Positions 1 through 8,236 of a DNA stretch of 64,000 bases are shown here, piece after piece. Origin of the DNA: Bacterioplanoides sp965200585. GTDB taxonomy: Bacteria; Pseudomonadota; Gammaproteobacteria; Pseudomonadales; Oceanobacteraceae. Numbering within the stretch: the stretch's first letter is position 1; every line of letters starts with the position of its first letter. Location: NCBI RefSeq assembly GCF_965200585.1, contig NZ_OZ241361.1. The stretch is one strand, 5' to 3'. The notes beneath the pieces are model-generated. The model was not told where the DNA came from and did no database searches. It saw only the letters and a list, made by a program, of their open reading frames with translations. A program made the translations under genes and the position numbers.

Positions 1-387
1 AGTACCTTACTAAAGGATGGGGTTACTTTTAAAGACGTATATGTAATTAAGATTTTAATTGATGGTTATGAACTTGATCGAGAAGAAGAGTTTGAGGATT
101 CACTGATTTACTTTGAAGAATTAAAGCGCAGCTCTTTATGTGATGGGAAGTATCTTATTTTTACATGTGCATGTGGAATTGCTGACGATGGAGGGTGGGA
201 AGGTGTATCGGTTAAGTCGGAGGGCGATGTTGTTAAATGGTTTCTTGACGTTGGTGATGAATGTAAAAAATTTTCTTTTTTAAAGGAAGAATATTGTAGG
301 GAGATTGATTCATTGAAAGTTTTTTTTGAATCTAATAAGGATTTAACGTTGGAGCCCTCTGTGGTTGTTTTTCCTGATAAACTTTAG
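1..387 (+). CDS. Hypothetical protein, 3' part only
   Basis: The first reading frame is open from base 1 to a TAG at 385-387, giving 128 C-terminal residues. The N-terminus lies outside the window. The protein is acidic and AT-rich in codon use, and has a CACGIADDGGWEGV stretch in the middle. Small proteins with such a Cys-x-Cys-Gly turn often lie among immunity genes near polymorphic toxins, and a toxin-immunity pair sits 2 kb downstream. That functional link is only contextual. The next gene starts within about 40 bases, so the two may be co-transcribed. I do not recognise a named family. Confidence 0.55.
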   Translation, partial: STLLKDGVTFKDVYVIKILIDGYELDREEEFEDSLIYFEELKRSSLCDGKYLIFTCACGIADDGGWEGVSVKSEGDVVKWFLDVGDECKKFSFLKEEYCREIDSLKVFFESNKDLTLEPSVVVFPDKL

Positions 388-428
388 ATTTGTATTCTTT
401 GTTGTTTACCGATTTATTGGGAGTGAAA

Positions 429-1085
429 ATGAATAGTTATGATTCTCGACAAATAAAAAAGATGCAAGATAAATTGCGCTTATATGATATAGGGTCAGTC
501 GGGTTAGGGGATTTGGTTGGCAATTTAATATTTTTGCGCAACTCACTTGAAGTGTGTTTGGATGATTGGGATAGGGAATTTACCGATCGGTTAACAGATT
601 TAGAATCAGCTAACTCTTATATGATAGAAAAAGGGCATGCTATACCTGATGATGTAATACAGCCTATTGTAGAAAGTGGTATTTTCGAAATTAGAGAAAT
701 TATTAAATATTTAGCCCGGGTTGAATTAAGTAATAATGAAAGTATAAAACATATAATTAACGAAGAATTAGGGGTTTTATATTATGATGGTGAGTCAATG
801 GGAGGTGGGACTATTTCTTTCTCTTGTGATAATTGCTCTGAATTAATAGAGAAAGAAACCCTTGGTTTTACTATTGAAGCAATGAAGTTGAATGCCTCTG
901 TTAAGCAGAGAATCGAAGGCTATTTTGATATTGATGCTAATGTATATAAGTATTCAGAGTTGTGTATAGGGTTTATGCAATGTGACTATTGCAATTGTTC
1001 TCATATTGCTTGTATCTCTAATGGTGAAATACAAAACGGAAGATATCAATCAAAAATATTTGGAGTGGTTCGTGAGTTGTATTAG
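429..1085 (+). CDS. Hypothetical protein with paired CxxC motifs
   Basis: A 218-residue protein in strongly AT-rich sequence. I chose the ATG at 429 because GGGAG lies five bases upstream; an in-frame TTG at 390 would add 13 residues but has no ribosome-binding site. The N-terminal half is acidic and probably helical. The C-terminal half carries CDNC and CDYCNC, which together could bind one zinc ion. No signal peptide or membrane segment is seen. It lies in the accessory island, 19 bases ahead of a transposase element. Function is unknown; a role as an immunity or island-borne accessory protein is speculation from position. Confidence 0.6.
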   Translation: MNSYDSRQIKKMQDKLRLYDIGSVGLGDLVGNLIFLRNSLEVCLDDWDREFTDRLTDLESANSYMIEKGHAIPDDVIQPIVESGIFEIREIIKYLARVELSNNESIKHIINEELGVLYYDGESMGGGTISFSCDNCSELIEKETLGFTIEAMKLNASVKQRIEGYFDIDANVYKYSELCIGFMQCDYCNCSHIACISNGEIQNGRYQSKIFGVVRELY

Positions 1086-1101
1086 TTGTAGTACACTACA
1101 A
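1086..1101. repeat. Perfect short palindrome abutting the transposase element
   Basis: TTGTAGT and ACTACAA are separated by two bases just after the stop codon of the upstream gene. The last bases of this palindrome overlap the first bases shared by the two transposase-element copies. It could be a weak hairpin that ends the upstream transcript, or the folded target at which the element inserted. Confidence 0.4.
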
Positions 1102-1103
1102 CA

Positions 1104-2381
1104 AGGACACCCACCCTAATTTCCAGGTACTTAAAAGACCTAGATTGAGTTCAATTTCCAGGGCAACAAAGCAAATACTAATTCGAGGATTATTTATCTT
1201 ACCCAAACAGAAAAACATGAAAATATCATGGTTTTCAAATAAGTAAGATACTCAGAATGTTCTGATCACTGTGAATAAGAATGTGGTAGTGCGGAATCTA
1301 ACCAATCGCTGATCTACATCGGCTTAAACCAGGTGGTCGTTGATAATTCAGCGTCTCACAAGCTAAGCGGAGACTTTGCTCTCCGCCAGCAAAGGTTTTG
1401 AAACATGCTTCAAACTGCTCCGTCATTGCTAACCATTGTGAATCATCAATGCCTAAACGAGTAAGAATGCCTTCAGAGTTTTTAGAGATAGCGCCTTTTT
1501 TATCATGGCGTAAAATTCGACCAGTCCAATCAACCAGCTCCAGATAGTCGGTTAATTTCATTTGAATACCTGTAGGAATACCCTGGCGCGGGTTACCCAC
1601 AAAAGGCAGTAAAGAATATTCCTGTTGATTTGGATGGTTCGGTTGTTTACTGGCCTTGGCTTTGTCAGCACGGCGTTTGATTGAGGTATGTTCAGAAGTC
1701 TCTGGAGTTTGTGCCATATTCGCCCGAACTGGGTTTAAATCGACATAGGCCATGCAAGCAGCAAGCGCGGTTTCATCAAGCAATGCCTGGGATTTAAAGC
1801 GGCCTTCCCAAAACCGACCGGTACATTCATCCTCAGCATTCGCTTCTCGTGCGATAGCTTCATTCAGAATACGCATAAACCAACTGATACTGGATAATCG
1901 AGAACGCCACTCCTCAATATAAATGTGTAATCGAGCACGCTGTGCCTTATCCAGTGTGTCACCTTTTAGAAAGCGCTGGGAAAATAAATTTCCTTTAAAC
2001 AGGGTGTGCCAGCGTTCAATCACTTCAGTATCGGTCCAACTTTTGGCCCGCTGAGAGTCAATAAAAAGCACCACATGGTAATGATTGCTCATGATGGCAT
2101 AAGCAGCGATATCAATTGCAAACACTTGAGGCAAAGAGAGTAGTTTATCTTCTAGCCAGCCTCGGCGATGCTCGTAACATTGTCCGGTAGAATGATCGGT
2201 TCCACATAGAAATGCACGACGAACGCAGCGCGAAACACAATGGTAATAAGGCGTTGCTTCCGTTGAGATCTGATGGCTTCTGGGCTTGGTCATTGTCTCA
2301 CTCCATTAGTCCGGCTTTGATGAGAGTAATGGAGTGGTGGTTTATTGCACAATCGGGATAAAGTGTTAGGGTGGGTGTCCT
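1104..2381. mobile_element. Complete Y1/REP-associated transposase element with 16-bp terminal inverted repeats
   Basis: The element is bounded by AGGACACCCACCCTAA at 1104-1119 and its exact reverse complement at 2366-2381. It contains one transposase gene on the minus strand and about 180 bases of non-coding sequence at the left end. The left 600 bases recur with many point differences at 3207-3768. HUH transposases of the IS200/RAYT type usually act on subterminal hairpins, so a perfect terminal inverted repeat is notable. Insertion appears to have separated the toxin tail at 2385-2604 from its upstream sequence. Confidence 0.7.
1298..2293 (-). CDS. Y1_Tnp / REP-associated tyrosine transposase
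   Basis: A 331-residue HUH-superfamily transposase. The metal-binding signature is NHYHVV (H71 and H73), and the probable nucleophile is the tyrosine in CMAYVDLNPVRANM, a segment typical of this family. Enzymes of this class cut and rejoin single-stranded DNA through a covalent tyrosine-DNA bond. The protein is longer than IS200 TnpA (about 150 residues) and matches the long gammaproteobacterial RAYT-like type. The gene lies alone between the 16-bp inverted repeats. It looks intact, with both catalytic elements present. A second copy survives only as a C-terminal fragment at 3406-3801. Confidence 0.85.
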   Translation of the reverse strand: MTKPRSHQISTEATPYYHCVSRCVRRAFLCGTDHSTGQCYEHRRGWLEDKLLSLPQVFAIDIAAYAIMSNHYHVVLFIDSQRAKSWTDTEVIERWHTLFKGNLFSQRFLKGDTLDKAQRARLHIYIEEWRSRLSSISWFMRILNEAIAREANAEDECTGRFWEGRFKSQALLDETALAACMAYVDLNPVRANMAQTPETSEHTSIKRRADKAKASKQPNHPNQQEYSLLPFVGNPRQGIPTGIQMKLTDYLELVDWTGRILRHDKKGAISKNSEGILTRLGIDDSQWLAMTEQFEACFKTFAGGEQSLRLACETLNYQRPPGLSRCRSAIG

Positions 2382-2604
2382 GTTAAGTACTGAAAGAGGG
2401 CAGCCTCCGGTCGGAGTTGATGGTAAGAAAATAGAATTACACCATCGCAATCAAAACCCTGATGGCCCCCTCGATGAACTTACAAATACTACTCATAAAA
2501 ATGTAGATCATCCAAAGAAAGTATCTGAAATTGATAGAAACAAATTTAAAGGTGAGCGTAGGCGTTATTGGGTCGAGCGTGCTCGCGAATTACTAGGAAA
2601 ATAA
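2371..2604 (+). pseudogene. Orphan C-terminal toxin domain, LHH-type HNH/Endo VII nuclease
   Basis: The frame reads from inside the right end of the transposase element into about 70 toxin-like residues: PVGVDGKKIELHH, then THKNVDHPKK and a basic ERRRYW tail. The conserved LHH triad and its PxGxDGKxIxLHH lead-in are hallmarks of the LHH nuclease family of polymorphic toxins (HNH/Endo VII superfamily). The secretion and repeat regions such toxins carry are absent, and the only start available is a GTG inside the transposon end. I therefore read this as a displaced or truncated toxin tail. A SUKH immunity gene starts 13 bases later, as expected for such a pair. Whether it is expressed is unknown. 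Confidence 0.65.
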
Positions 2605-2617
2605 AGCGATAAATACT

Positions 2618-3079
2618 ATGAATTTTCATGTTGTTCAAAATTTATTAAATACTCTTAATGAGCAAGAATTTTCTGGTGGTGTTGATATTGGTATTATCAG
2701 GTCGACTGAAGAAAGGTTGAATGTTTCTTTTCCTGATGACTACGTCGAATTCTTATCTAAGTTAGGAGCTGGCTATGCTTCATCGGAAGAGTTTATTGGG
2801 CTTGGAGGAGAGTCGTACTTAAAAGTAGATACTATTTATTTAGATTTAATCAGCGATGAAAATCAAAGGTTTCCTAAATTTTTAATTCCTGTGAGGGCTG
2901 ATGGATTCGGAAACTATGATTGCATTGACTTAAAGAAATCAACAAATTTAAAGTCAAAAATTGTATTTTGGGGGCACGGAAAAGAAAACTCTGAAGATCT
3001 TGCTCTGATTTCTGACGGATTCTGGGAGTGGATGGAAATGGAGGTGAAAGAAGTGCAGGAGTTTGATAATCAGGCGTAA
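2618..3079 (+). CDS. SMI1/KNR4 (SUKH) family immunity protein
   Basis: A 153-residue protein with the SUKH pattern: an N-terminal helix, IRSTEERLNVSFPDDYVEFLSKLG (the E-x-x-L-x-x-x-L/F-P-x-D-Y core), a Gly-rich turn, a central beta sheet and a C-terminal FWEWMEMEV segment. SUKH proteins neutralise nuclease toxins of polymorphic toxin systems, and this gene directly follows an LHH nuclease tail, the classic order. The protein should act in the cytoplasm as a stoichiometric inhibitor. An immunity gene without an intact toxin would be kept as protection against kin or as an orphan antidote. The gene is AT-rich like the rest of the island. Confidence 0.8.
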   Translation: MNFHVVQNLLNTLNEQEFSGGVDIGIIRSTEERLNVSFPDDYVEFLSKLGAGYASSEEFIGLGGESYLKVDTIYLDLISDENQRFPKFLIPVRADGFGNYDCIDLKKSTNLKSKIVFWGHGKENSEDLALISDGFWEWMEMEVKEVQEFDNQA

Positions 3080-3140
3080 TTTGTATTAGTTCAGACCTGA
3101 TCTGACTATCCTGCCCACACTGTCTATATACTTTGGTTGA

Positions 3141-3205
3141 ACGATTTTTGGCCAATTTCGAGAATTAACCTCTCAAAATTGGCCGAGTTTTCCTTCGAAA
3201 ATCGT
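3141..3205. terminator. Nested inverted repeat, probable terminator of the immunity gene
   Basis: The outer arms are ACGATTTT (3141-3148) and AAAATCGT (3198-3205). The inner arms are GGCCAATTT (3150-3158) and AAAATTGGCC (3175-3184), followed by GAGTTTTCC. The inner stem with its T-rich tail could terminate transcription of the SUKH gene. The outer palindrome ends two bases before the truncated transposase element, echoing the palindrome beside the complete copy. Confidence 0.45.
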
Positions 3206-3206
3206 A

Positions 3207-3768
3207 ACAACAAGGACATCCACCCTAATTTTCAGGTACTTAAAAGACCTAAATTGAGTTCAATTGCCAGGGCAACAAGGTAAATACTGATTCGAGACTT
3301 ATTTATCTTATTCAGATCGAAAACATGAAAATATCGTGGTTTTTAAACAAGCAAGATACTCAGAATTTTCTGATAACTGTGAATAAGAATGTGGTAGTGC
3401 GGAATTTAACCAATCGCTGATCTACATCGGCTTAAACCAGGTGGTCGCTGATAATTCAGCGTCTCACAAGCTAAGCGGAGACTTTGCTCGCCGCCAGCAA
3501 AGGTTTTGAAACATGCTTCAAACTGCTCTGTCATTGTTAACCATTGTGAATCATCAATGTCTAAACGAGTTAGAATGCTCTCAGAGTTTTTAGGGATAGC
3601 ACCTCGTTTACCATGGCGTAAAATTCGACCAGTCCAATCAACCAGCTCCAGATAGTCGGTTAATTTCATTTGAATACCTTTAGGGATACTCTGGCGCGGG
3701 TTTCCCACAAAAGGCAGTAAAGAATATTCCTGTTGATTTGGATGGTTCGGTTGTGTGCTGGCCTTAAT
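3207..3768. mobile_element. Truncated second copy of the Y1 transposase element
   Basis: This stretch matches the left 600 bases of the element at 1104-2381, from ACAACAAGGACA through the transposase 3' end, with roughly one difference per ten bases. The match stops at about 3768, where the sequence changes to unrelated DNA ahead of the prepilin gene. The right inverted repeat and the transposase N-terminal half are missing. The copies are in direct orientation and bracket the toxin-immunity remnant, so recombination between them could delete or duplicate it. Confidence 0.75.
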
Positions 3769-3801
3769 ACTCCAAAAACCGCCCATTCGCCGACTTACCA
3801 A
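3406..3801 (-). pseudogene. C-terminal remnant of Y1 transposase
   Basis: About 120 residues match the C-terminus of the complete transposase at 1298-2293, from the QPNHPNQQEYSLLPF segment to the shared end LSRCRSAIG. The first dozen residues of the open frame (MVSRRMGGFWSI) come from unrelated flanking DNA. The HUH motif and the catalytic tyrosine region are both lost, so the product cannot be an active transposase. Confidence 0.8.
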
Positions 3802-3816
3802 TTACTCATACGGTAA

Positions 3817-4431
3817 TCACTCACACGGAACAATGCCCGTTTTATAACTGCGGTCCGCTCTGGCACCTGAATACCAGATAAAACAATTATTGGATCTCAG
3901 GCGATTCTGTCCCGGGCGGGCGCCCAAAATAACATTGTCTCTGAAGGAAAACGTTCCAACAATGTTTGTACCAGTCACACCTTCTGCCACCCAATCGTTA
4001 TTGTGATAGCCTGCAAATACAATTTCCTGATCCTGACCGATACCCGACATCAAAGATGGGATTGTGGTGTCGGATGCCGAAGGGGTGCCGTAAATAAAAT
4101 AACAATCGCTGGCACAGCTGTTGCGATACGGGTTATTGGCGGGTTCATTACCAAAATATCCGCCCCCGGTGACCGGGTCAGTGCGATTGGGGTTTCGGCC
4201 GTTGAGTCCAGCTAATAACAGGTTTGAGTGAACAATGGCTACCAGCGAGTGTATCTGGCCCTGTACATCTTGTAATGCTTGGTTCTGCGCTTCTGCCCGC
4301 AAGTCGAGAAAGCGTGGCAGCAGTGCAATGGCGGCAATACTGATAATGACAATGACAACAATCAGTTCGACCAGAGTAAAACCGATATTCTTTCGCTTTA
4401 TGGGTGATGCCATTGGGGTGCCTGCATACAT
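3817..4431 (-). CDS. Type IV prepilin-like protein (MSHA/GspG-type N-terminus)
   Basis: The N-terminus has a short basic leader ending in glycine, then FTLVELIVVIVIISIAAIALL. This is the prepilin peptidase site (G|FTLVE, with Glu at +5) and the hydrophobic helix that packs pilins and pseudopilins. About 204 residues; the first ATG (4431) and a second at 4413 (MASPIKRK) are both possible, and the second gives the more usual leader length. The C-terminal domain has cysteine pairs (SCASDC and later Cys residues) that may form disulphides. No pilus assembly genes are nearby, so it is a lone minor pilin or pseudopilin served by machinery elsewhere. It lies just beyond the truncated transposon copy. 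Confidence 0.8.
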   Translation of the reverse strand: MYAGTPMASPIKRKNIGFTLVELIVVIVIISIAAIALLPRFLDLRAEAQNQALQDVQGQIHSLVAIVHSNLLLAGLNGRNPNRTDPVTGGGYFGNEPANNPYRNSCASDCYFIYGTPSASDTTIPSLMSGIGQDQEIVFAGYHNNDWVAEGVTGTNIVGTFSFRDNVILGARPGQNRLRSNNCFIWYSGARADRSYKTGIVPCE

Positions 4432-4558
4432 TCTATTTTATCGAATAACCACGTGGATTTTATGAAATTCACTCAGCGCTTAGCTGCCTATATCCTTGAT
4501 TAATACTTGATTCAACATCGTATTAACAAGCTCATTATAGCTGGGCGGAGAGAGATTG

Positions 4559-5431
4559 ATGAAGACTGATAACCAAACATTGAACGAACGACAGCTTCGG
4601 CATGTAATTCAGGGCATGTCCGCTTCTGATGGCGACGGTGTTCGCCTGACACGAATCATAGGTTCACCTCAGCTGGATATGTTTGATCCGTTTTTACTGC
4701 TGGATACCTTTGAGAGTGACAACCCCGATGACTACATTGGTGGTTTTCCGACACACCCTCATCGTGGCTTTGAAACCGTGACCTACCTGCTGAACGGGCG
4801 TATGCGTCATCGTGACAGCACTGGTAATGAAGGAGTGATTGAGCCGGGCGGTGTGCAGTGGATGACAGCCGGAAAAGGCATTTTGCACTCTGAAATGCCG
4901 GAGCAGGAAGACGGTTTGTTGAAAGGGTTTCAGCTCTGGGTCAATTTACCGGCTGCGGCAAAAATGACAGAACCGGGCTATCAGGAATTTCCACCCGCTT
5001 CAACGCCGCTTGAGCAGCGTGATGATGGCAGCCTGCTCCGGGTGATTTCCGGCACCACCGATCAGGGAACAACAGGGCCGATCAGAAATGACTATACCCA
5101 GCCTGTTTATATGGATGTTCAACTGCCAGCTGGTGTGGAATTCAATCAAGCATTACCGGCTGGACACAATGCGTTTATTTATTTGGTTGATGGGCAATTA
5201 ACGGTTGGCCGTAGTGGTCAACCGGCGACTAAACCGCTGTTGGCAACCCAGCTGGGTTTATTATCTGACGGAGAAGGGTTGCATGTTGTTGCTGCGGAAC
5301 AGGGAACCCGATTTTTATTAGTGGCTGGCAAGCCATTACGTGAGCCGGTTGCTCGCGGCGGCCCGTTTGTGATGAATACCCGGGAGGAAGTGATGCAGGC
5401 TTTCCAGGATTTTAATAATGGTAATTTTTAA
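4559..5431 (+). CDS. Pirin family protein
   Basis: A 290-residue two-cupin protein of the pirin/YhhW family. The N-terminal cupin carries THPHRGFETVTYLL and GILHSE, which supply the metal-binding His/His/His/Glu set. Some family members are quercetin 2,3-dioxygenases; others act as redox-dependent regulators. The true role here is unknown. The start at 4559 is ATG with GGAG eight bases upstream. The C-terminal RGGPFVMNTREEVMQAFQDF is the family's conserved end. The gene stands alone and is followed by a hairpin terminator. Confidence 0.88.
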   Translation: MKTDNQTLNERQLRHVIQGMSASDGDGVRLTRIIGSPQLDMFDPFLLLDTFESDNPDDYIGGFPTHPHRGFETVTYLLNGRMRHRDSTGNEGVIEPGGVQWMTAGKGILHSEMPEQEDGLLKGFQLWVNLPAAAKMTEPGYQEFPPASTPLEQRDDGSLLRVISGTTDQGTTGPIRNDYTQPVYMDVQLPAGVEFNQALPAGHNAFIYLVDGQLTVGRSGQPATKPLLATQLGLLSDGEGLHVVAAEQGTRFLLVAGKPLREPVARGGPFVMNTREEVMQAFQDFNNGNF

Positions 5432-5473
5432 GTCTGGCTGAAATCCTTTTGTGTCATCTGAAGGGATCATCTG

Positions 5474-5506
5474 AACAATGCCCGGTTAGTGGGCATTGTT
5501 CGTTTT
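5474..5506 (+). terminator. Hairpin terminator after the pirin gene
   Basis: AACAATGCCC and GGGCATTGTT pair around a seven-base loop and are followed by CGTTTT. It lies 43 bases after the pirin stop codon and may also serve the converging hydrolase gene. Confidence 0.7.
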
Positions 5507-5527
5507 AAGTGATGGACTTAAATCGTA

Positions 5528-6451
5528 TCACCAGCCCATATGGTAATACGCCCAGATCCGCTCAACATTCATTGGCAGCCATTTATCGTAAGAGCGCCAA
5601 TGCTCGTACTTTGGTAGTTTAATGGTTTGACGAAGTTTATCCGGGCTATGAATGCCATTATCCATGGCTGTTTTTACCGAGAGCATTAAATCTTCGATAT
5701 ATTCTCTTTGTTCCGTGATCACCGAGGCTGGGTCAATCGCTGGTTGTGTCTCAGGCCCGTGTGCGGCAATCACATAATCGATATCCAGTTGTTCCAGTTC
5801 TTTCAGAGTTCGTACCCATTCATCCGGCCAGAAATCCGGCATGTTGCGGAAAGCAACCCGGCGTGGCGTTACGATATCAACCACAAATAAGATTTTTTCT
5901 TGTGGAAAACGCATCACAACCAGGCTGTTGCCATGGTTGGGGCCAAAGTATTCCAGTTTCAGTGTTCTCCCTCCCAGCGTTAAGGTGTAGCTCTTATCAA
6001 AGGTGATGTCAGGCATTGGAATTGCCGGGCTGGGATGGTCTTTTAACTCTTTTAATAAATTGCTATGGCCAACATACCTGGCCCCCTCTTTTTGGAAGAC
6101 GGTGCCACCTGAAATATGGTCGTGATGGTTGTGGCTATACACAACATATTTTACCGGTTTATCGGTGCGTTTACGGATTTCAGCCTGCATCAGCTTGGCC
6201 GCTTTAGGGTTTATCGGATCGGCAGCAATAACGCCTTCATCAGTAATCACAAAAAAGCTGCGATACACCCACCAGCGGAATACATAAATTCCATTACCAA
6301 TGGGTTTAATACTATGCCCCCAGGTCTCACCTCCAATGGGGACATTAATAGCGGCCTCGAATGTTTGAGAGGATGTGGTTGGTTGCGCAGTCGCTATCAC
6401 GCTCAATAGTAGGCCAATCATTAAGATGGTTTTTTGAAAATAGCTTTTCAT
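5528..6451 (-). CDS. Secreted metallo-beta-lactamase-fold hydrolase
   Basis: A 307-residue protein with a signal peptide (residues 1 to about 23, ending TAQ) and an MBL-fold domain. The zinc motif HNHHDH supplies H107, H109, D111 and H112; later ligands are likely in NHGNS, VVDIV and AAHGPET. This is the exported subclass that includes SoxH-like and quinoprotein-relay-type hydrolases; the substrate cannot be read from sequence. A LysR regulator is divergently transcribed from the adjacent 120-base gap and may control it. It is not a dedicated beta-lactamase by motif alone. Confidence 0.85.
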   Translation of the reverse strand: MKSYFQKTILMIGLLLSVIATAQPTTSSQTFEAAINVPIGGETWGHSIKPIGNGIYVFRWWVYRSFFVITDEGVIAADPINPKAAKLMQAEIRKRTDKPVKYVVYSHNHHDHISGGTVFQKEGARYVGHSNLLKELKDHPSPAIPMPDITFDKSYTLTLGGRTLKLEYFGPNHGNSLVVMRFPQEKILFVVDIVTPRRVAFRNMPDFWPDEWVRTLKELEQLDIDYVIAAHGPETQPAIDPASVITEQREYIEDLMLSVKTAMDNGIHSPDKLRQTIKLPKYEHWRSYDKWLPMNVERIWAYYHMGW

Positions 6452-6570
6452 TGTTGATTACTCCTGTTTTCAGAAAGTTAAGGTACCCCTGAATAATTCA
6501 GTGCTGGCTTCGGCGTCCTTCAATTAGATAAGCTTATTGTTTTTAATGGCCGTCATATATAAGCTTTGAG

Positions 6571-7500
6571 TTGATTGATTGTTCACTATCAGGTTCTAAT
6601 TTGAATATTCTGATGCTGATGGAGACGTTTTCTGTGGTGGTCGAGACTGGCAGTTTTACCGCCGCTGCAGAAAAACTGGGTTTATCAAAGTCATTTGTCA
6701 GTAAGCAGGTATCGCTGCTGGAACAGGACTTAGGCGCTCGTTTGTTATACCGAACAACGCGCAAGCTCAGTCTGTCTGAAGAAGGCAGTCAGTTTTACAA
6801 TCATTGCCAACTGATCATGCAGGAAGCGGAAAGTGCTCGCGCTGAGCTACTCGATAGTCATAGCTCTCCCAAGGGTAAAATTCGCATGACTTTGCCACAA
6901 AGCCTGATTATTTCTGGCTTGGGTGTCATATTGATCCAGTTCCAGCAGCGCTACCCGGATATTGAACTCGAAGTTATTGCCAGTGGCCGTGTAGAAGACT
7001 TAGTTAAATCAGGTATTGACCTGGCGATACGCGTCGGGCAGCTGGAGGACTCAAGCCTGATGTCTAAACGATTAGCGGATTGCCGTTTTCAGGTCATGGC
7101 AGCTCCACAATATCTTGAACGTTTTGGTGAGCCCGTCCAGCCTGCGGATCTGCTGAATCATAATTGTTTAATTTATGGTGATTCTAAGGTAAACAAAGGT
7201 TGGCCTTTCCGTTCCCCCAACGGTGACCTGATGACCGTAAAAGCCAAAGGGAATTTAATCAGTAATGATGGCCACCTGATTATCGACAGCATGTTAAATG
7301 GTCTTGGAATTGGTTTTGGCCCTAGTTTTTTATTTGCCCGTTATATTGCCGAGGGAAAGTTAAAACCTTTGCTTGAGGACTATTCGTCGCCGCCGACTGC
7401 GATTTCAGCACTTTATCCAATGAATCGGAATTTACCTCGCCGGGTCAGGATACTGATAGATTATCTGGCTGATCATTTAAGGAGCTCTGATAAGGAATAA
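6571..7500 (+). CDS. LysR-type transcriptional regulator
   Basis: A winged-helix domain occupies the first ~75 residues (ETGSFTAAAEKLGLSKSFVSKQVSLLEQDLGARLLYRTTRKLSLSEEG), followed by a LysR substrate-binding domain of the AphB/CrgA type. The open frame begins at a TTG at 6571. An in-frame TTG at 6601 or ATG at 6613 would give the N-terminus usual for the family (xxxMETF), so the start is uncertain. It is divergent from the exported MBL hydrolase, the common layout for a LysR gene and its target. The inducer is unknown. Confidence 0.88.
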   Translation: MIDCSLSGSNLNILMLMETFSVVVETGSFTAAAEKLGLSKSFVSKQVSLLEQDLGARLLYRTTRKLSLSEEGSQFYNHCQLIMQEAESARAELLDSHSSPKGKIRMTLPQSLIISGLGVILIQFQQRYPDIELEVIASGRVEDLVKSGIDLAIRVGQLEDSSLMSKRLADCRFQVMAAPQYLERFGEPVQPADLLNHNCLIYGDSKVNKGWPFRSPNGDLMTVKAKGNLISNDGHLIIDSMLNGLGIGFGPSFLFARYIAEGKLKPLLEDYSSPPTAISALYPMNRNLPRRVRILIDYLADHLRSSDKE

Positions 7501-7504
7501 ATCA

Positions 7505-8236
7505 TTACAACTTCACCAACAAACTCACACCCGATATCAACAACATCGCACGGCACATGTGCATAAAGTTGTCCTGAGAGATCAGCTTCTGAATACGATA
7601 CCCGAGGCTGACTCCAAGCAGCGCAAACGGAATTAATAACACGCTGGTAAGCAGCAGCTCCTCAGTCCATTGGTTATTCAGGGTGTAAGGAATCAGCTTG
7701 CTGAAATTAAGCACCGCAAAGAAAATTGCCGCTTGCCCCAGCCATTGCTGTTTCTCTAATTGTTGCGCCAGAAAATAAATACTGATGGGTGGCCCGCCTG
7801 CGTGCAACAAGGTACTGGTGATACCGGCCAATGTGCCCCAGATCATGGCTGAGCCCGGTAATTTAGCCAATAAGGGCGAGAGCTGATTCCATAACGCAAA
7901 ACTGATACACAATATGGCTAATATCAATTGCAGGCTGTTAGTATCCAGCGAACCCATGGCACTGCCTGCAAAGGCAACCCCAATCAAGCCTGCTACGGTA
8001 ATGGTAGTAATCGAGCGGTAACTTTTAATGGCGTGGTGATACAGGCTGATGGTGCGGATATCCATGACCAATAATAATGGCAACATTAATGCCGCGGCTT
8101 CGGGAACCGAAATCACCAAAGCTAATAACGGCACTGCCACTACGCCCGCACCTCCGGCTAAGCCGGATTTTGAAATGCCGGTGAAAATCACACCAACAAT
8201 TGCCAGCAGCCAGAAGAGTGGGTCGCTACTTAACAT
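7505..8236 (-). CDS. TauE/SafE family sulfite/anion permease
   Basis: A 243-residue inner-membrane protein with about eight hydrophobic segments. The N-terminal AxxGVIFTGISKSGLAGG pattern and the later HAGGPP segment are typical of TauE/SafE/UPF0721 permeases, proposed exporters of sulfite or sulfoacetate. The start codon overlaps the end of the upstream LysR gene by seven bases, so the two form one operon, with the regulator probably controlling the transporter. Substrate not assignable from sequence. Confidence 0.85.
   Translation of the reverse strand: MLSSDPLFWLLAIVGVIFTGISKSGLAGGAGVVAVPLLALVISVPEAAALMLPLLLVMDIRTISLYHHAIKSYRSITTITVAGLIGVAFAGSAMGSLDTNSLQLILAILCISFALWNQLSPLLAKLPGSAMIWGTLAGITSTLLHAGGPPISIYFLAQQLEKQQWLGQAAIFFAVLNFSKLIPYTLNNQWTEELLLTSVLLIPFALLGVSLGYRIQKLISQDNFMHMCRAMLLISGVSLLVKL

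Noticed and set aside
2874..3155. A 93-residue open frame antisense to the SUKH immunity gene
   Set aside because: It lies almost wholly inside a well-supported gene on the other strand and has no ribosome-binding site or domain.
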